Of a stretch of DNA of 64,000 bases, positions 42,880-53,800 are shown piece after piece. Under the pieces are notes generated by a model. The model was not told where the DNA came from. It did not search any database and was given only the letters and a program-made list of their open reading frames with translations. The position numbers and the translations under genes were made by a program. The stretch comes from Paraglaciecola chathamensis S18K6 (GTDB taxonomy: Bacteria > Pseudomonadota > Gammaproteobacteria > Enterobacterales > Alteromonadaceae). The stretch lies in contig BAEM01000032.1 in NCBI GenBank assembly GCA_000314955.1, positions 248,001 through 312,000 of the forward strand, given 5' to 3'. Every line of letters starts with the position of its first letter. Positions within the stretch are counted from its first letter, which is position 1.

Positions 42880-42920
42880 AGCGAATACAGTACATATAAT
42901 GTAGCTGTATTCGCTTTTTT
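42880..42920 (+). terminator. Terminator after the SIMPL gene
   Basis: AGCGAATACAG (42880-42890) pairs with CTGTATTCGCT (42905-42915), and six T's end the element. Confidence 0.9.
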
Positions 42921-42992
42921 ATTGGTATTTGATTTTTCAGCAGCGCCATTTTGCTTACGGCTCATCTGAATTTTTGCGGTTTTATATTTAGC

Positions 42993-43682
42993 TTAATAGT
43001 AAAAATCAAGTTCAACTTCAGGCACCGCTATCACGACTAGCCAATACATAAATGCTGCAATGGCCAATGCAATAAAAACGGCTAACACCAAGCGTGAATG
43101 CGTGATCCCACTTTTTGATTGCACATTCTTTTTACCGTGGACCATAGCGCCGATTAATGGCTTTTTTAGCAATAATTCGTAGCTTAAAATTGCGCTAATG
43201 TGTAGACCAATAATAATTAATAACACATCAAACAAGGTATGATGCAACCACTGCATAATACCTTGCGTTTCGTCAGTTACGCTGGGGTAATACGGCCCTG
43301 TAAAAAGCACATCATCGGTGACGAATAATCCACTTATCGCTTGAGCGCCCACCACAATTAAAATGGCGGGCACCATCAACGCACCCAGAGGGTTGTGGCC
43401 AGTGTAAGTTGACGGACGTCGACTTAAAAGCGAACGGGCATAGTGATAGATCGCACCCGGGCCACGCAAAAATGAACCGAATCGTGAATGCTTAGGACCT
43501 ATAATTCCCCAAATAATGCGAAATATCACCAAGCCTAATAAGCTGTAACCAAATTTAGCATGAAGATCCATATATCCATCTAGTACTTCAGCGGTTAACC
43601 ACTGTGCAAAAATAAGCAGTACTAATGACCAATGAAAGATACGTAGGGGAAGATCCCAGACCAAAGTTTTGTGGTTTGTCAT
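42993..43682 (-). CDS. Cytochrome b561-type membrane protein
   Basis: The 229 residues hold four main hydrophobic helices plus a C-terminal one. Conserved histidines sit at LRIFHWSLVLLI (helix 1), YMDLHAKFGYSLLGLVIFRIIWGIIGPKHSRF (helix 2), the third helix pair near QWLHHTLFDVLL, and IIGLHISAIL; these are the usual haem-b ligands of the Ni/Fe-hydrogenase b-type/YceJ family. The protein should move electrons in the inner membrane, often with a soluble c-type partner; none is encoded adjacent. Single gene, divergent from putA. Confidence 0.88.
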   Translation of the reverse strand: MTNHKTLVWDLPLRIFHWSLVLLIFAQWLTAEVLDGYMDLHAKFGYSLLGLVIFRIIWGIIGPKHSRFGSFLRGPGAIYHYARSLLSRRPSTYTGHNPLGALMVPAILIVVGAQAISGLFVTDDVLFTGPYYPSVTDETQGIMQWLHHTLFDVLLIIIGLHISAILSYELLLKKPLIGAMVHGKKNVQSKSGITHSRLVLAVFIALAIAAFMYWLVVIAVPEVELDFYY

Positions 43683-44100
43683 ATGTTGGCTCGAATAATG
43701 AATAACAAGAAACAGAGAAGATGAAGAATATTGTTACTGGTGATTAAACACAACTCAAGAGGAATTATATATTTGCTGTTTTCATTGCGCTGTTTTAACG
43801 GAAAATTTCACTCATCGTAAGTGCCTTGGTATAGCGAGCTGAGTGACAATTAGTCAATTTCACCATGCTGTTCCTGCCTACCTAGTGAAAAAATCTGTAA
43901 ATCTTACATTGCGTAACGTTATTTGGCTGATTTAGCGAAAAATAAAGTGGCATATTCTCTATTTTCAAGCATAAAATGCGCGCAAAACTACTATGACGTT
44001 GTTTACCCATATTGAGGTCTAACGACACGGTTCAACTTTTAAACACGCGGTTTACAGTTGAGGCCAATTTATCACCTTATTAACACGACAGAGATTTCAT
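43683..44100. other. Divergent promoter region, cytochrome/putA
   Basis: About 420 bases between divergent genes, AT-rich. I see no convincing operator or RNA gene. This is where an Lrp- or proline-responsive putA control region would be expected. Confidence 0.4.
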
Positions 44101-47100
44101 ATGTTGCAGGCTAACCTACAAGCAATCCGCCAAGCTATTCGGTCTAACACTTACCTCGACGAGGCCGAAAGTGTTGAATATATGCTCAATACAAACCCTT
44201 TGAGTGAAGAGGCGCGTAGTAGGGTACATGCAACGGCTTTGTCGTTTGTTGAACAGTGTCGCGCTAACCCAGACAAACAAGGTTTGTTTGATGCTTTTTT
44301 GCAAGAGTACAGTTTATCTAGCCATGAAGGCGTCGTGCTGATGTGTTTAGCAGAGGCATTGTTACGGGTGCCAGATAGTTACACGATTGACCGTTTAATT
44401 TCGGAAAAAATCCATTTAGGCAAGTGGGGCGATCATATCGGCCAGTCTGATGAGTTGTTAGTTAACGCCGCAAGCGTAGGTTTGTCTCTGACCAGTAAAA
44501 TTCTGGGCAAAGAAGAAGCACCAAATGAAGAGCCACAAAATTGGTTCCGTAAGTTAATTCAGCGTGTTGGGGAGCCCGTTGTGCGTGGTGCTACGTTGCA
44601 AGCCATGAAATTTATGGGGCAGCAGTATGTACTAGGCAGAGATATCAAAGAAGCCACGAAGCGCGGGAAGAAAGGCAACGTTGAAGGCACTCGCTTCTCG
44701 TTCGATATGTTGGGCGAAGGCGCTCGCACATACAAAGATGCGCAAAAATACTACGATGCCTATCTCAGTGCTATCCATTCGATTGGTAAAAACAATTCTG
44801 ATACAGATGTGAATTTAGCGGACGGGATTTCAGTCAAACTTAGCGCCTTGCATCCGCGTTATGAATTTAGTCATCAGCAGTTGGTGATTGACGAATTACT
44901 CCCGAGCGTTTTGGCGCTTGCCATTGAAGCGAAGAAATACAACATCGGTTTTACCATTGATGCGGAAGAAGCTGCTCGTCTGGATATTGAGTTAGATGTA
45001 TTTGAAGGATTGGCGTTTGCTCCTGAATTAGCCAACTGGAATGGTCTCGGCTTTGTGTTACAAGCCTATCAAAAGCGTGCACTGTTTGTCGTTGACTGGT
45101 TGGTGGAATTAGCCAAAGCAAGCGAGCGCAAGTTGATGGTGCGATTAGTAAAAGGCGCGTACTGGGATGCCGAAATTAAACATGCTCAAGAAATGGGGCT
45201 TAGTGAATTCCCAGTTTTTACACGGAAAGTACACACGGATTTGAGCTATCAGGTTTGTGCCGGCAAATTGCTCGATAATCGTGCCAACATCTACCCTCAG
45301 TTTGCTACCCACAATGCGTATACTGTTGCCCTTATTATGGAAATGGCTGGCGATGACAAAAGCAGTTTTGAATTTCAACGTCTACACGGTATGGGCGACC
45401 TGCTTTACGGACAAATAAGCGAGACAACCGGTAACGCACTTCCTTTAAGAGTATATGCGCCGGTTGGAGTACATCGCGATTTATTACCCTATTTGGTGCG
45501 AAGGCTACTAGAAAACGGTGCCAACGGTTCATTTGTGAATCAGTTTTTAGATGGCAAAATTGCAGCCGCTAATTTAGTCCAAAGCGTTGAAACAACCATC
45601 AGCAAAGCAAAAGGCAAACGTAATACACAAATTCCGCTGGCCCAAGATATATTCAATGCGTTTGGCGAAAAGCGTGATAACTCTCGAGGTATCGATTTAG
45701 ACGATCCTCTTGCTTTTGATACCGTTGCCCAGCAGGTTAAGGCATTTAGTGATATAAAATGGCAGGCGGGGCCGATTGTCAGTGGCAAATTTAACACTGA
45801 GAACGGCTATCCATTGTACTCGCCCGCTGATACGTCAATTATGATCGGCCATTGCACAGATGCCAACGAGAATGACGTTGAAAATGCCATGCAAGCCGCG
45901 GCAAATGCTTATCCAAGCTGGCAATCGACGCCTGTCGAGCAACGGGCGATCATTCTTGAAGGTGTGGCTGATTTGCTAGAAGCGCAAACAGAAGAGCTTA
46001 CCGCCTTGATTAGTTTCGAAGCGGGTAGAACGCTCAATGACGGTATATCAGAAGTACGCGAGGCCGTGGATTTTTGTCGTTACTATGCGCTGCAAATTCG
46101 TCATTTGGTCTCTGATAGCCCCACTCAACCCAAGTTAGCTCAAGGTCAGGGCGTATTTGTGTGCATCAGCCCGTGGAACTTCCCATTAGCAATATTTGTT
46201 GGGCAAGTGGTGGCAGCATTAGTGGCAGGAAATACCGTTATTGCTAAGCCTGCAGAGCAGTCACCGCTTATCGCAACCCACGCTATTAAATTAATGCACA
46301 AAGCGGGTGTGCCGGCAGATGTATTGCACCTACTTACTGGGCCAGGACGAGAGCTTGGGCCACTGTTAATGAAAGACGAGCGGGTAGCAGGCGTAGCATT
46401 TACCGGCTCAACGGCTACTGCACAAAGTATTCAAGGTGAGTTAATAAAACGAGGCACGTCCTTGCCACCGTTTATTGCTGAAACGGGCGGACAAAACGTC
46501 ATGCTCGTTGATTCAACCGCGCTACCAGAGCAGGTTATCGACGATGTGATCCAATCGGCATTTTTAAGTGCAGGGCAGCGATGCTCAGCGTTACGCGTAT
46601 TGTATGTACAAAATGATATTGTTGATAATCTGCTAGAAATGCTTAAAGGTGCCCTAAACACATTAAAAATAGGTAAGCCTTGGGAGTTAAGCACAGATCT
46701 TGGCCCTGTTATTGATGATAATGCATTAAATACGCTACAAACGCATTGTGAAAAAATGACTAAGCAAGCCAAATTAGTCGCCAAAGCGAATCCGCCTACG
46801 GGGTCTGAACATGGTTATTACATGCAACCTCAGGTGTTTGAAATTGAACACATCAATGTATTAGAGCGTGAGGTGTTTGGGCCGATTTTGCATGTTATTC
46901 GCTACGACGCAAAAGACTTGGATCGAGTGCTACAAGATATTAATGACACGGGTTACGGCTTGACCCTAGGTGTGCACAGCCGTCTTAAAGAGTTTGCTGA
47001 TAAGGTGTATGCCAACACACATGTGGGCAACACGTACATCAACCGGAACATGGTAGGCGCCGTTGTGGGCGTTAATCCGTTTGGTGGGCAAGGCCTTTCT

Positions 47101-47874
47101 GGTACCGGTTTCAAAGCAGGTGGCCCGCATTACTTGTTGCGCTTTACGCAGTTATGGGCCGCGGAACCTGTATTAGGTTCGTTGCCTGACGTAAACGGCT
47201 TGTCAAAACAAACTCAAACCAGTTTACGTGTAGCAGCCATGGGGCAGAACGCATGGCAAGCAACACCTATCGCACAGCGTATTAACTTATTGGAAAACGC
47301 TTTTGCTGGCGCACAAAACCTACCACAGTTTTTAAACATCTCGCCAGAGAACCAAAAACAAGCCTCTCGGATGTTCGCACAGGCCAGACACAACTTTACG
47401 GGCGCGATTGAATTGCCTGGTCCGACAGGGGAAACCAATGAATTGTCATTACATGGGCGTGGTGTATTTCTAGCCACCCTTAATGAAGGGGATGAAACAC
47501 GCAATGTGTTACAAGCCATCGGCGCGCTACTTGCGGGTAATAGCGTAGTCTTGGTAAGTTTGGGGCAAACAGTGGCCAGTCGCAGTGCTGTTTATCAAGC
47601 GTTGGAAAGTTTCGTTCCCCCAGAAAGCTTACAATGTATTGATGATAAAAAGGAGCTCCATGCATTATTACTCAATGATGCCATCGCGGGTGTAACCGGA
47701 ACCAATACTGATGGGCTTATCAGTGCTTTAGGCGCAAGAAAAGGCGCGATCATTCCGTTTATTGGTAGCTTAACTGCAGACTATAGCGTGCTGCGTTTTG
47801 CGACTGAGAAAACCAAAACCGACAATGTTGTCGCCACTGGGGGCAACGCAATGTTGTTAAACCTTAAAGAGTAA
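44101..47874 (+). CDS. putA: Bifunctional proline dehydrogenase/glutamate-semialdehyde dehydrogenase
   Basis: The 1257-residue protein starts directly with the helical arm (NLQAIRQAIRSNTYLDEAESV). The proline dehydrogenase barrel covers roughly 140-480 (FSFDMLGEGARTY, VKLSALHPRYE, RLVKGAYWDAEIK), and the aldehyde dehydrogenase part runs ~530-1000 (SPWNFPLAIF, FTGSTATA, ETGGQN, Cys828 in GQRCSALR). A C-terminal ALDH-like extra domain fills ~1040-1257. It oxidises proline to glutamate with FAD and NAD. There is no N-terminal ribbon-helix-helix, so unlike E. coli PutA it cannot repress its own gene; this is the type-B form. An Lrp-type gene follows. Confidence 0.95.
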   Translation: MLQANLQAIRQAIRSNTYLDEAESVEYMLNTNPLSEEARSRVHATALSFVEQCRANPDKQGLFDAFLQEYSLSSHEGVVLMCLAEALLRVPDSYTIDRLISEKIHLGKWGDHIGQSDELLVNAASVGLSLTSKILGKEEAPNEEPQNWFRKLIQRVGEPVVRGATLQAMKFMGQQYVLGRDIKEATKRGKKGNVEGTRFSFDMLGEGARTYKDAQKYYDAYLSAIHSIGKNNSDTDVNLADGISVKLSALHPRYEFSHQQLVIDELLPSVLALAIEAKKYNIGFTIDAEEAARLDIELDVFEGLAFAPELANWNGLGFVLQAYQKRALFVVDWLVELAKASERKLMVRLVKGAYWDAEIKHAQEMGLSEFPVFTRKVHTDLSYQVCAGKLLDNRANIYPQFATHNAYTVALIMEMAGDDKSSFEFQRLHGMGDLLYGQISETTGNALPLRVYAPVGVHRDLLPYLVRRLLENGANGSFVNQFLDGKIAAANLVQSVETTISKAKGKRNTQIPLAQDIFNAFGEKRDNSRGIDLDDPLAFDTVAQQVKAFSDIKWQAGPIVSGKFNTENGYPLYSPADTSIMIGHCTDANENDVENAMQAAANAYPSWQSTPVEQRAIILEGVADLLEAQTEELTALISFEAGRTLNDGISEVREAVDFCRYYALQIRHLVSDSPTQPKLAQGQGVFVCISPWNFPLAIFVGQVVAALVAGNTVIAKPAEQSPLIATHAIKLMHKAGVPADVLHLLTGPGRELGPLLMKDERVAGVAFTGSTATAQSIQGELIKRGTSLPPFIAETGGQNVMLVDSTALPEQVIDDVIQSAFLSAGQRCSALRVLYVQNDIVDNLLEMLKGALNTLKIGKPWELSTDLGPVIDDNALNTLQTHCEKMTKQAKLVAKANPPTGSEHGYYMQPQVFEIEHINVLEREVFGPILHVIRYDAKDLDRVLQDINDTGYGLTLGVHSRLKEFADKVYANTHVGNTYINRNMVGAVVGVNPFGGQGLSGTGFKAGGPHYLLRFTQLWAAEPVLGSLPDVNGLSKQTQTSLRVAAMGQNAWQATPIAQRINLLENAFAGAQNLPQFLNISPENQKQASRMFAQARHNFTGAIELPGPTGETNELSLHGRGVFLATLNEGDETRNVLQAIGALLAGNSVVLVSLGQTVASRSAVYQALESFVPPESLQCIDDKKELHALLLNDAIAGVTGTNTDGLISALGARKGAIIPFIGSLTADYSVLRFATEKTKTDNVVATGGNAMLLNLKE

Positions 47875-47907
47875 ATTAGGCTTCTAGAAAAGGTTGTTGT
47901 GCATTTA

Positions 47908-47946
47908 AGCAGCACTTATCACTGGTTGAATAGTGATAATGCTGCT
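47908..47946 (+). repeat. Long hairpin after putA
   Basis: AGCAGCA-C-TTATCACT (47908-47923) pairs with AGTGATAA-TGCTGCT (47932-47946), 15 bp with a single bulged C. Only a weak T-tract follows, so it may end putA transcripts partly or protect their 3' end. Confidence 0.65.
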
Positions 47947-48048
47947 CAAATTAAGCCTTTTGGGTAATTTACCTGACACTAATTCTGTCTATGATGAACA
48001 TGAGCGAAACTAAAAACGATAAAATCGTGTTACTACAAGGCAATAAAA

Positions 48049-48522
48049 ATGAAAAAAGGCCAAGATACGCTAGACCGCACAGACTTAAAAATACTCGATA
48101 TACTGCAACGAGAGTGCCGCATTTCGAATGTCGAATTAGCTAATCAAATCCATCTAAGTCCCACTCCCTGTTTAGAGCGAGTTCGCCGCTTGGAAAAAAA
48201 CGGCTACATAGAAAAATATGTTGCTCACTTAAATCCCAAAAAGTTAAAAGCCAATCTGACCGCTTACGTTCAGCTTTCATTGGCGAGCACCAGTACGGAG
48301 TCGGTAAAAGAATTTAATCAACAAGTCAGTGAAATTGACGAGATTGTCGAATGCGCCATGGTCGCTGGTCAATTTGATTATCTGATCAAAATTCGTATTG
48401 AGAACATGGATGAGTATTGTAAATTTTTGGGCTCTAAGTTGGCTTCCATTAAAGGGGTGACTCAAACGCACACCTACGTGGTAATGGAAGAAGTAAAGTC
48501 AACTCATCTAATTCAATTATAA
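48049..48522 (+). CDS. Lrp/AsnC-family regulator
   Basis: The 157-residue protein has the family's N-terminal helix-turn-helix (LDRTDLKILDILQRECRISNVELANQIHLSPTPCLERVRRLEKNGYI begins at about 5, DNA-recognition part SPTPCLERVRRL) and a RAM sensing domain (VECAMVAGQFDYLIKIRIENMDEY). Lrp-type proteins respond to amino acids and several activate putA. Its position 175 bases after putA makes proline control a reasonable inference, given that PutA here lacks its own DNA-binding domain. It is about as close to E. coli Lrp in length as any family member. Confidence 0.92.
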   Translation: MKKGQDTLDRTDLKILDILQRECRISNVELANQIHLSPTPCLERVRRLEKNGYIEKYVAHLNPKKLKANLTAYVQLSLASTSTESVKEFNQQVSEIDEIVECAMVAGQFDYLIKIRIENMDEYCKFLGSKLASIKGVTQTHTYVVMEEVKSTHLIQL

Positions 48523-48538
48523 TAAATAAACGATTGGC

Positions 48539-48610
48539 CTGCTTGTATGGCTGAAAGCCTGATGTAAATCAGGCACAATGTCGTCACTGAATCATTTGAC
48601 ATACAAGCAG
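48539..48610 (+). promoter_or_regulatory. Long inverted repeat spanning the dapB leader
   Basis: CTGCTTGTATG (48539-48549) is the exact reverse complement of CATACAAGCAG (48600-48610), which ends one base before the dapB ATG and covers the ribosome-site region. Inside lies a second hairpin, GCCTGA (48557-48562) with TCAGGC (48569-48574). Confidence 0.65.
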
Positions 48611-48611
48611 C

Positions 48612-49415
48612 ATGAATAAAATTGCAATTTTTGGGGCCAATGGCCGAATGGGACGCGTGTTAATTGACGCGTTAGATCAAGCGCAGAACGCAACGTTATG
48701 CGCGGCATATGTAAGAGCAAGCTCATCTATGATGGGCGTGGATGTCGGTGAGTTAGCCGGTATTGGTCAGCGTGGTCTTACTGTCAGTGACGCCAACTCA
48801 GGCGATTTCAAGCAAACTGATATTCTGATTGATTTTACCCTACCTGAGGCGCTTGAAGCCAACTTAGCGCTGTGCGTAACGCACAATAAGCCCATTGTGA
48901 TTGGCACGACCGGTTTAAATCAACAACAAAAAGAAGCGCTGCAACAAGCCAGTCAGCACATTCCTATCGTATTCGCCGCGAATTACAGTGTTGGTGTCAA
49001 CTTACTGTTGAACCTTGCTCGGCAAACTGCACGTGTCATGGGGGATACGGCGGACATTGAGATCATTGAAGGTCATCATCGTTTCAAAAAAGATGCTCCA
49101 TCAGGTACCGCTGTAGCAATTGGTGAAGCCATTGCTGATGAACTAGGCCGCGACCTTGCAACTTGCGCGGTTTATGGTCGTGAAGGTGACACGGGAGAGC
49201 GTGATCAAAAAACCATTGGTTTTGCCACCGTCAGAGCAGGGGACATAGTAGGCGAACATACAACACTTTTTGCTGATATCGGTGAGCGTATTGAATTAAC
49301 CCACAAAGCGTCGAGCAGATTGACCTTTGCCAAGGGGGCGGTAAAAGCGGCGGTTTGGTTGAAAGACAAGCCCGCGGGCTTATATGACATGCAGGACGTT
49401 TTAGGCTTAGCATAA
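48612..49415 (+). CDS. dapB: 4-hydroxy-tetrahydrodipicolinate reductase
   Basis: The 267-residue protein opens with the nucleotide-binding loop [15 protein letters not shown], then [30 protein letters not shown] and the catalytic region [15 protein letters not shown], with [15 protein letters not shown] near the end. It reduces the dihydrodipicolinate precursor in the diaminopimelate/lysine pathway with NAD(P)H. It sits between the Lrp-type gene and carA, as dapB-carA often do in this group. No other lysine gene is in the window. The leader can form a hairpin covering its ribosome site. Confidence 0.95.
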   Translation: MNKIAIFGANGRMGRVLIDALDQAQNATLCAAYVRASSSMMGVDVGELAGIGQRGLTVSDANSGDFKQTDILIDFTLPEALEANLALCVTHNKPIVIGTTGLNQQQKEALQQASQHIPIVFAANYSVGVNLLLNLARQTARVMGDTADIEIIEGHHRFKKDAPSGTAVAIGEAIADELGRDLATCAVYGREGDTGERDQKTIGFATVRAGDIVGEHTTLFADIGERIELTHKASSRLTFAKGAVKAAVWLKDKPAGLYDMQDVLGLA

Positions 49416-49472
49416 CTTAGGGTTTTAACCCTTAGCGCGGTAAATACGATTGAAAGCGGTATTTTAACAATT

Positions 49473-49486
49473 TTCCCAATTGGGAA
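49473..49486. promoter_or_regulatory. Perfect palindrome in the carA upstream region
   Basis: TTCCCAATTGGGAA is a perfect 14-bp palindrome ~195 bases before the carA start. It does not fit the ArgR or PurR box patterns I know. A regulator binding site is possible. Confidence 0.35.
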
Positions 49487-49586
49487 TAGACCTTAATCCG
49501 GCTTTCATGTATATTATTGCGAATTTGCCAAATTTTAGTGGGTTTTTTATAAATCCACGGAATTAATAGCTGCAAATACGGTAAAG

Positions 49587-49621
49587 CGGGATGTAATTCA
49601 AACAGTTACAGCCCGTTTTTT
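49587..49621 (+). terminator. Attenuator-like hairpin in the carA leader
   Basis: CGGG-A-TGTAA (49587-49596) pairs with TTACA-G-CCCG (49606-49615) with one internal mismatch, then six T's (49616-49621). It lies 60 bases before the carA start, so it can act as the dapB terminator or as a carAB attenuator. Confidence 0.65.
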
Positions 49622-49680
49622 ATAGGTTTTTGCACATTGCCCGTGTAAATACCTTAGGTTAACTATATTCGGAGGTTGAC

Positions 49681-50826
49681 TTGGCTAATTCCGCCCTTTT
49701 AGTGCTAGAAGATGGGTCTGTTTTCAATGGCACGGCTATCGGAGCGACTGGTATGTCTGTTGGTGAAGTGGTGTTTAACACCTCAATGACAGGTTATCAG
49801 GAAATTCTTACTGATCCCTCTTACGCAGAACAAATTGTAACTTTAACCTATCCCCATATTGGTAACACCGGTACCAATAGCGAAGATTGTGAATCGACTA
49901 AAGTGTGGGCCAAAGGCCTCATTATTAGAGATTTGCCGCTGCTTGCGAGTAACTTTCGTAACGAACAATCATTGTCTGAGTACCTACGTGCAAATAACAT
50001 TTTAGGTATTGCAGATATCGACACCCGCCGCCTAACACGTATTTTACGTGATAAAGGCGCGCAAAACGGTTGCATTATTGCCGTAGATGCGAGCTCTGAG
50101 CAAAGCCTTGATAGTGACGTGGGTTTAGAAAAAGCCAAAGCGTTTCCTGGTTTAAAAGGCCTAGATCTAGCCAAAGAAGTGACCACTGATGAGCTTTACA
50201 GCTGGACAGACGGATCATGGACGCTAGGCCAAGGTTTTAATGAAAATCAAACAGACTTGCTTTTTCATGTGGTTGCTTACGACTACGGCGCCAAGCACAA
50301 TATTTTACGTATGTTAGTAGACAGAGGCTGTCGATTAACCGTAGTGCCGGCTAAAACCAGTGCTGCAGACGTATTGGCGTTGAACCCAGACGGCGTGTTT
50401 TTATCAAACGGCCCTGGTGATCCTGAGCCATGTGATTACGCGATAGACGCGATTAAGACCTTGCTTGATAAAGACTTACCTATCTTCGGTATCTGCTTAG
50501 GCCACCAGTTATTGGCGTTAGCCAGCGGTGCCAAAACGGTTAAAATGAAATTTGGTCATCATGGTGCTAACCACCCAGTGAAAGACATTCAAGGTAAACG
50601 CGTGATGATCACCAGCCAAAACCACGGTTTTGCGGTAGATGAGCAGTCTTTGCCAGATAACCTGGACATTACCCATGTGTCATTGTTCGATCAATCTTTA
50701 CAAGGTATTCACCGCAAAGACAAGCCAGCGTTTAGTTTCCAGGGACACCCTGAAGCAAGCCCAGGCCCACATGATGCGGCTCCTTTGTTTGATCACTTTA
50801 TTGAGCTGATGCAAGCAACACGCTAA
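49681..50826 (+). CDS. carA: Carbamoyl-phosphate synthase, small (glutaminase) subunit
   Basis: The start is TTG at 49681, supported by GGAGG five bases upstream and by the family's N-terminus ([14 protein letters not shown]). The 381-residue protein has the N-terminal CarA domain ([28 protein letters not shown]) and a class I glutaminase with catalytic Cys272 in GICLGHQ and the His-Glu pair in [11 protein letters not shown]. It releases ammonia from glutamine and passes it to CarB for carbamoyl phosphate, used for pyrimidine and arginine synthesis. It is cotranscribed with carB (38-base gap). Confidence 0.97.
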   Translation: MANSALLVLEDGSVFNGTAIGATGMSVGEVVFNTSMTGYQEILTDPSYAEQIVTLTYPHIGNTGTNSEDCESTKVWAKGLIIRDLPLLASNFRNEQSLSEYLRANNILGIADIDTRRLTRILRDKGAQNGCIIAVDASSEQSLDSDVGLEKAKAFPGLKGLDLAKEVTTDELYSWTDGSWTLGQGFNENQTDLLFHVVAYDYGAKHNILRMLVDRGCRLTVVPAKTSAADVLALNPDGVFLSNGPGDPEPCDYAIDAIKTLLDKDLPIFGICLGHQLLALASGAKTVKMKFGHHGANHPVKDIQGKRVMITSQNHGFAVDEQSLPDNLDITHVSLFDQSLQGIHRKDKPAFSFQGHPEASPGPHDAAPLFDHFIELMQATR

Positions 50827-50864
50827 GACGACCCTTAAGCCCCAAATTTAGAGTAATAAGCACA

Positions 50865-53800
50865 ATGCCAAAACGTACCGACATAAAAAGTATCTTAATT
50901 ATTGGCGCTGGACCGATTGTTATCGGCCAGGCCTGTGAATTCGACTATTCTGGTGCGCAGGCGTGTAAAGCACTGCGCGAAGAAGGTTATCGAGTTATTT
51001 TGGTTAACTCTAACCCTGCGACCATAATGACCGACCCTGAAATGGCCGATGCGACATATATTGAGCCGATTCATTGGGAAGTGGTCAGAAAAATTATAGA
51101 AAAAGAACGCCCTGATGCGATTTTACCGACCATGGGCGGACAAACGGCACTTAACTGTGCGTTAGACTTAGAAAAGCACGGTGTGCTGGCTGAATTTAAC
51201 GTAGAAATGATTGGTGCGACCGCCGACGCTATTGATAAGGCAGAAGACCGCGAGCGTTTTGATAAGGCGATGAAATCAATCGGCCTTGAATGCCCAAGAG
51301 CTGAAATTGCTCACAGTCTGGATGAAGCGTTTGATGTGTCAACGCGTATCGGCTTCCCTTGTATTATTCGTCCGTCTTTCACCATGGGTGGAAGCGGCGG
51401 CGGGATCGCTTATAACGTTGAAGAATTCGAAGAAATCTGCCGCCGAGGCCTTGATTTATCACCGACCTCTGAGCTGCTTATAGATGAGTCTTTGATTGGC
51501 TGGAAAGAGTATGAAATGGAAGTGGTTCGCGATAAAGCAGACAACTGCATTATCGTATGTACCATTGAAAACTTTGATGCTATGGGTGTGCACACAGGTG
51601 ATTCAATCACGGTTGCACCGGCGCAAACGTTAACCGACAAAGAGTTTCAAATCATGCGTAACGCTGCTATGGCAGTATTACGTGAAATCGGCGTTGAAAC
51701 CGGCGGCTCAAACGTTCAGTTTGGTGTTGACCCTCAAACCGGCCGTTTGGTTATCATCGAGATGAACCCTCGTGTATCTCGTTCGTCAGCGTTAGCGTCT
51801 AAAGCAACGGGTTTCCCTATTGCGAAAGTGGCAGCAAAACTTGCCATTGGTTACACCCTAGATGAGCTTGCTAACGACATCACTGGTGGTTTAACGCCAG
51901 CGTCGTTTGAACCGGCTATCGATTATGTCGTGACCAAAATTCCACGTTTTAACTTTGAGAAGTTTGCCGGTGCCAATGACCGTCTTACCACCCAGATGAA
52001 ATCAGTGGGTGAGGTGATGTCGATTGGTCGTAATCAGCAAGAATCGCTGCAAAAAGCACTGCGTGGCCTTGAGGTTGGTGTTAACGGTCTTGATTCAATT
52101 ATTGATTATACCGACCCTGAGAACAAAGCCGCTATTATTCGCGAGCTTCGTGAACCAGGTGCAGAACGGATTTGGTACGTCGCTGACGCGTTTAGAATGG
52201 GGATGGATATCGAAGAGTTATTCTCTTTAACGAACATCGACCGTTGGTTCTTGGTGCAAATTGAAGATTTAGTCAAAGAAGAGCAAAATGTAGCCGAGCT
52301 TAGTTTGTCGGGTATTGATGCAACATTGATGAATCGCCTGAAACGTAAAGGCTTTTCTGATGCACGTATCGCGGATTTGACCGGTGTAGATCAAGGTGAT
52401 GTGCGTGAATTACGCCGCGGTTTTGATATTCACCCGGTATACAAGCGCGTAGATACCTGTGCGGCTGAATTTGCTAGCAGTACTGCTTACATGTATTCAA
52501 CTTACGATGAAGAATGTGAAGCTAACCCGTCAGATAAAGATAAAATTATGGTACTCGGCGGGGGGCCTAACCGCATAGGTCAAGGTATTGAATTCGATTA
52601 TTGCTGTGTTCATGCTGCACTTGCCATGCGCGAAGACGGTTATGAAACCATCATGGTTAACTGTAACCCTGAGACTGTTTCAACAGATTACGACACCTCT
52701 GACCGTTTGTACTTCGAGTCGGTTACGCTAGAAGATGTACTTGAAATCGTGCGTATTGAGAAGCCAGTGGGCGTTATCGTTCAATACGGCGGACAGACTC
52801 CGCTTAAATTGGCCCGAGATTTAGAAGCCGCAGGTGTTCCAATTATTGGTACATCGCCTGATGCTATCGATAAGGCAGAAGATCGCGAACGCTTCCAAAA
52901 GATGGTGAATAAGTTAAACCTTAAACAACCAGCGAATGCCACGGTAAGTAACCTTGAAGAAGCATTGTTGGCAGCCGAAAAAATTGGTTTTCCTTTGGTT
53001 GTTCGTCCTTCTTATGTACTTGGCGGCCGCGCCATGGAAATCGTTTATGATCTTAAAGATTTGAAACGCTACCTGAATAACGCGGTTAAAGTGTCAAATG
53101 ACTCGCCCGTATTGCTAGACCGTTTCCTTGATGACGCTATCGAAGTTGATGTGGATGCAATTTGTGACGGCAAAGAAGTCATGATCGGTGGCATTATGGA
53201 GCACATTGAGCAGGCAGGGGTTCACTCAGGTGACTCAGCATGTTCATTGCCGCCTTACTCATTGAGTAACGACATTCAAGATGTGATGCGCGAACAAGTT
53301 AAGGCTATGGCACTTGAGTTAGGTGTAGTAGGGTTAATGAATACACAATTCGCGGTTAAAGATGGCGAAGTGTACTTAATCGAAGTTAACCCTCGTGCAG
53401 CGCGTACAGTACCGTTTGTATCTAAGGCCACAGGTTTACCGATTGCCAAAATCGGTGCCCGTGCGATGGCGGGGCAATCACTTGCCGACCAAGGATTAAG
53501 CAAAGAAGTCATCCCACCATTTTACAGTGTAAAAGAAGTGGTATTGCCGTTTGCTAAATTCCAAGGTGTTGATCCTTTGCTAGGGCCAGAAATGCGTTCT
53601 ACCGGTGAGGTAATGGGGGTAGGTGATACGTTCGAAGAGGCTTACGCGAAAGCCAATTTAGGCGCGGGTGAGCCAATTCCTGCCGGTGGTAAGGCGCTTT
53701 TATCCGTTCGTTTGAATGATAAGAACCGTATCATTGAATTGGGCCGTGCTATGGTCGCCAAAGGGTTTGATCTCGAGGCGACACGTGGCACTGCTGCGGT

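Noticed and set aside
48523-48611. Lysine riboswitch before dapB
   Set aside because: The leader is about 90 bases, too short for the known aptamer, and the visible structure differs.
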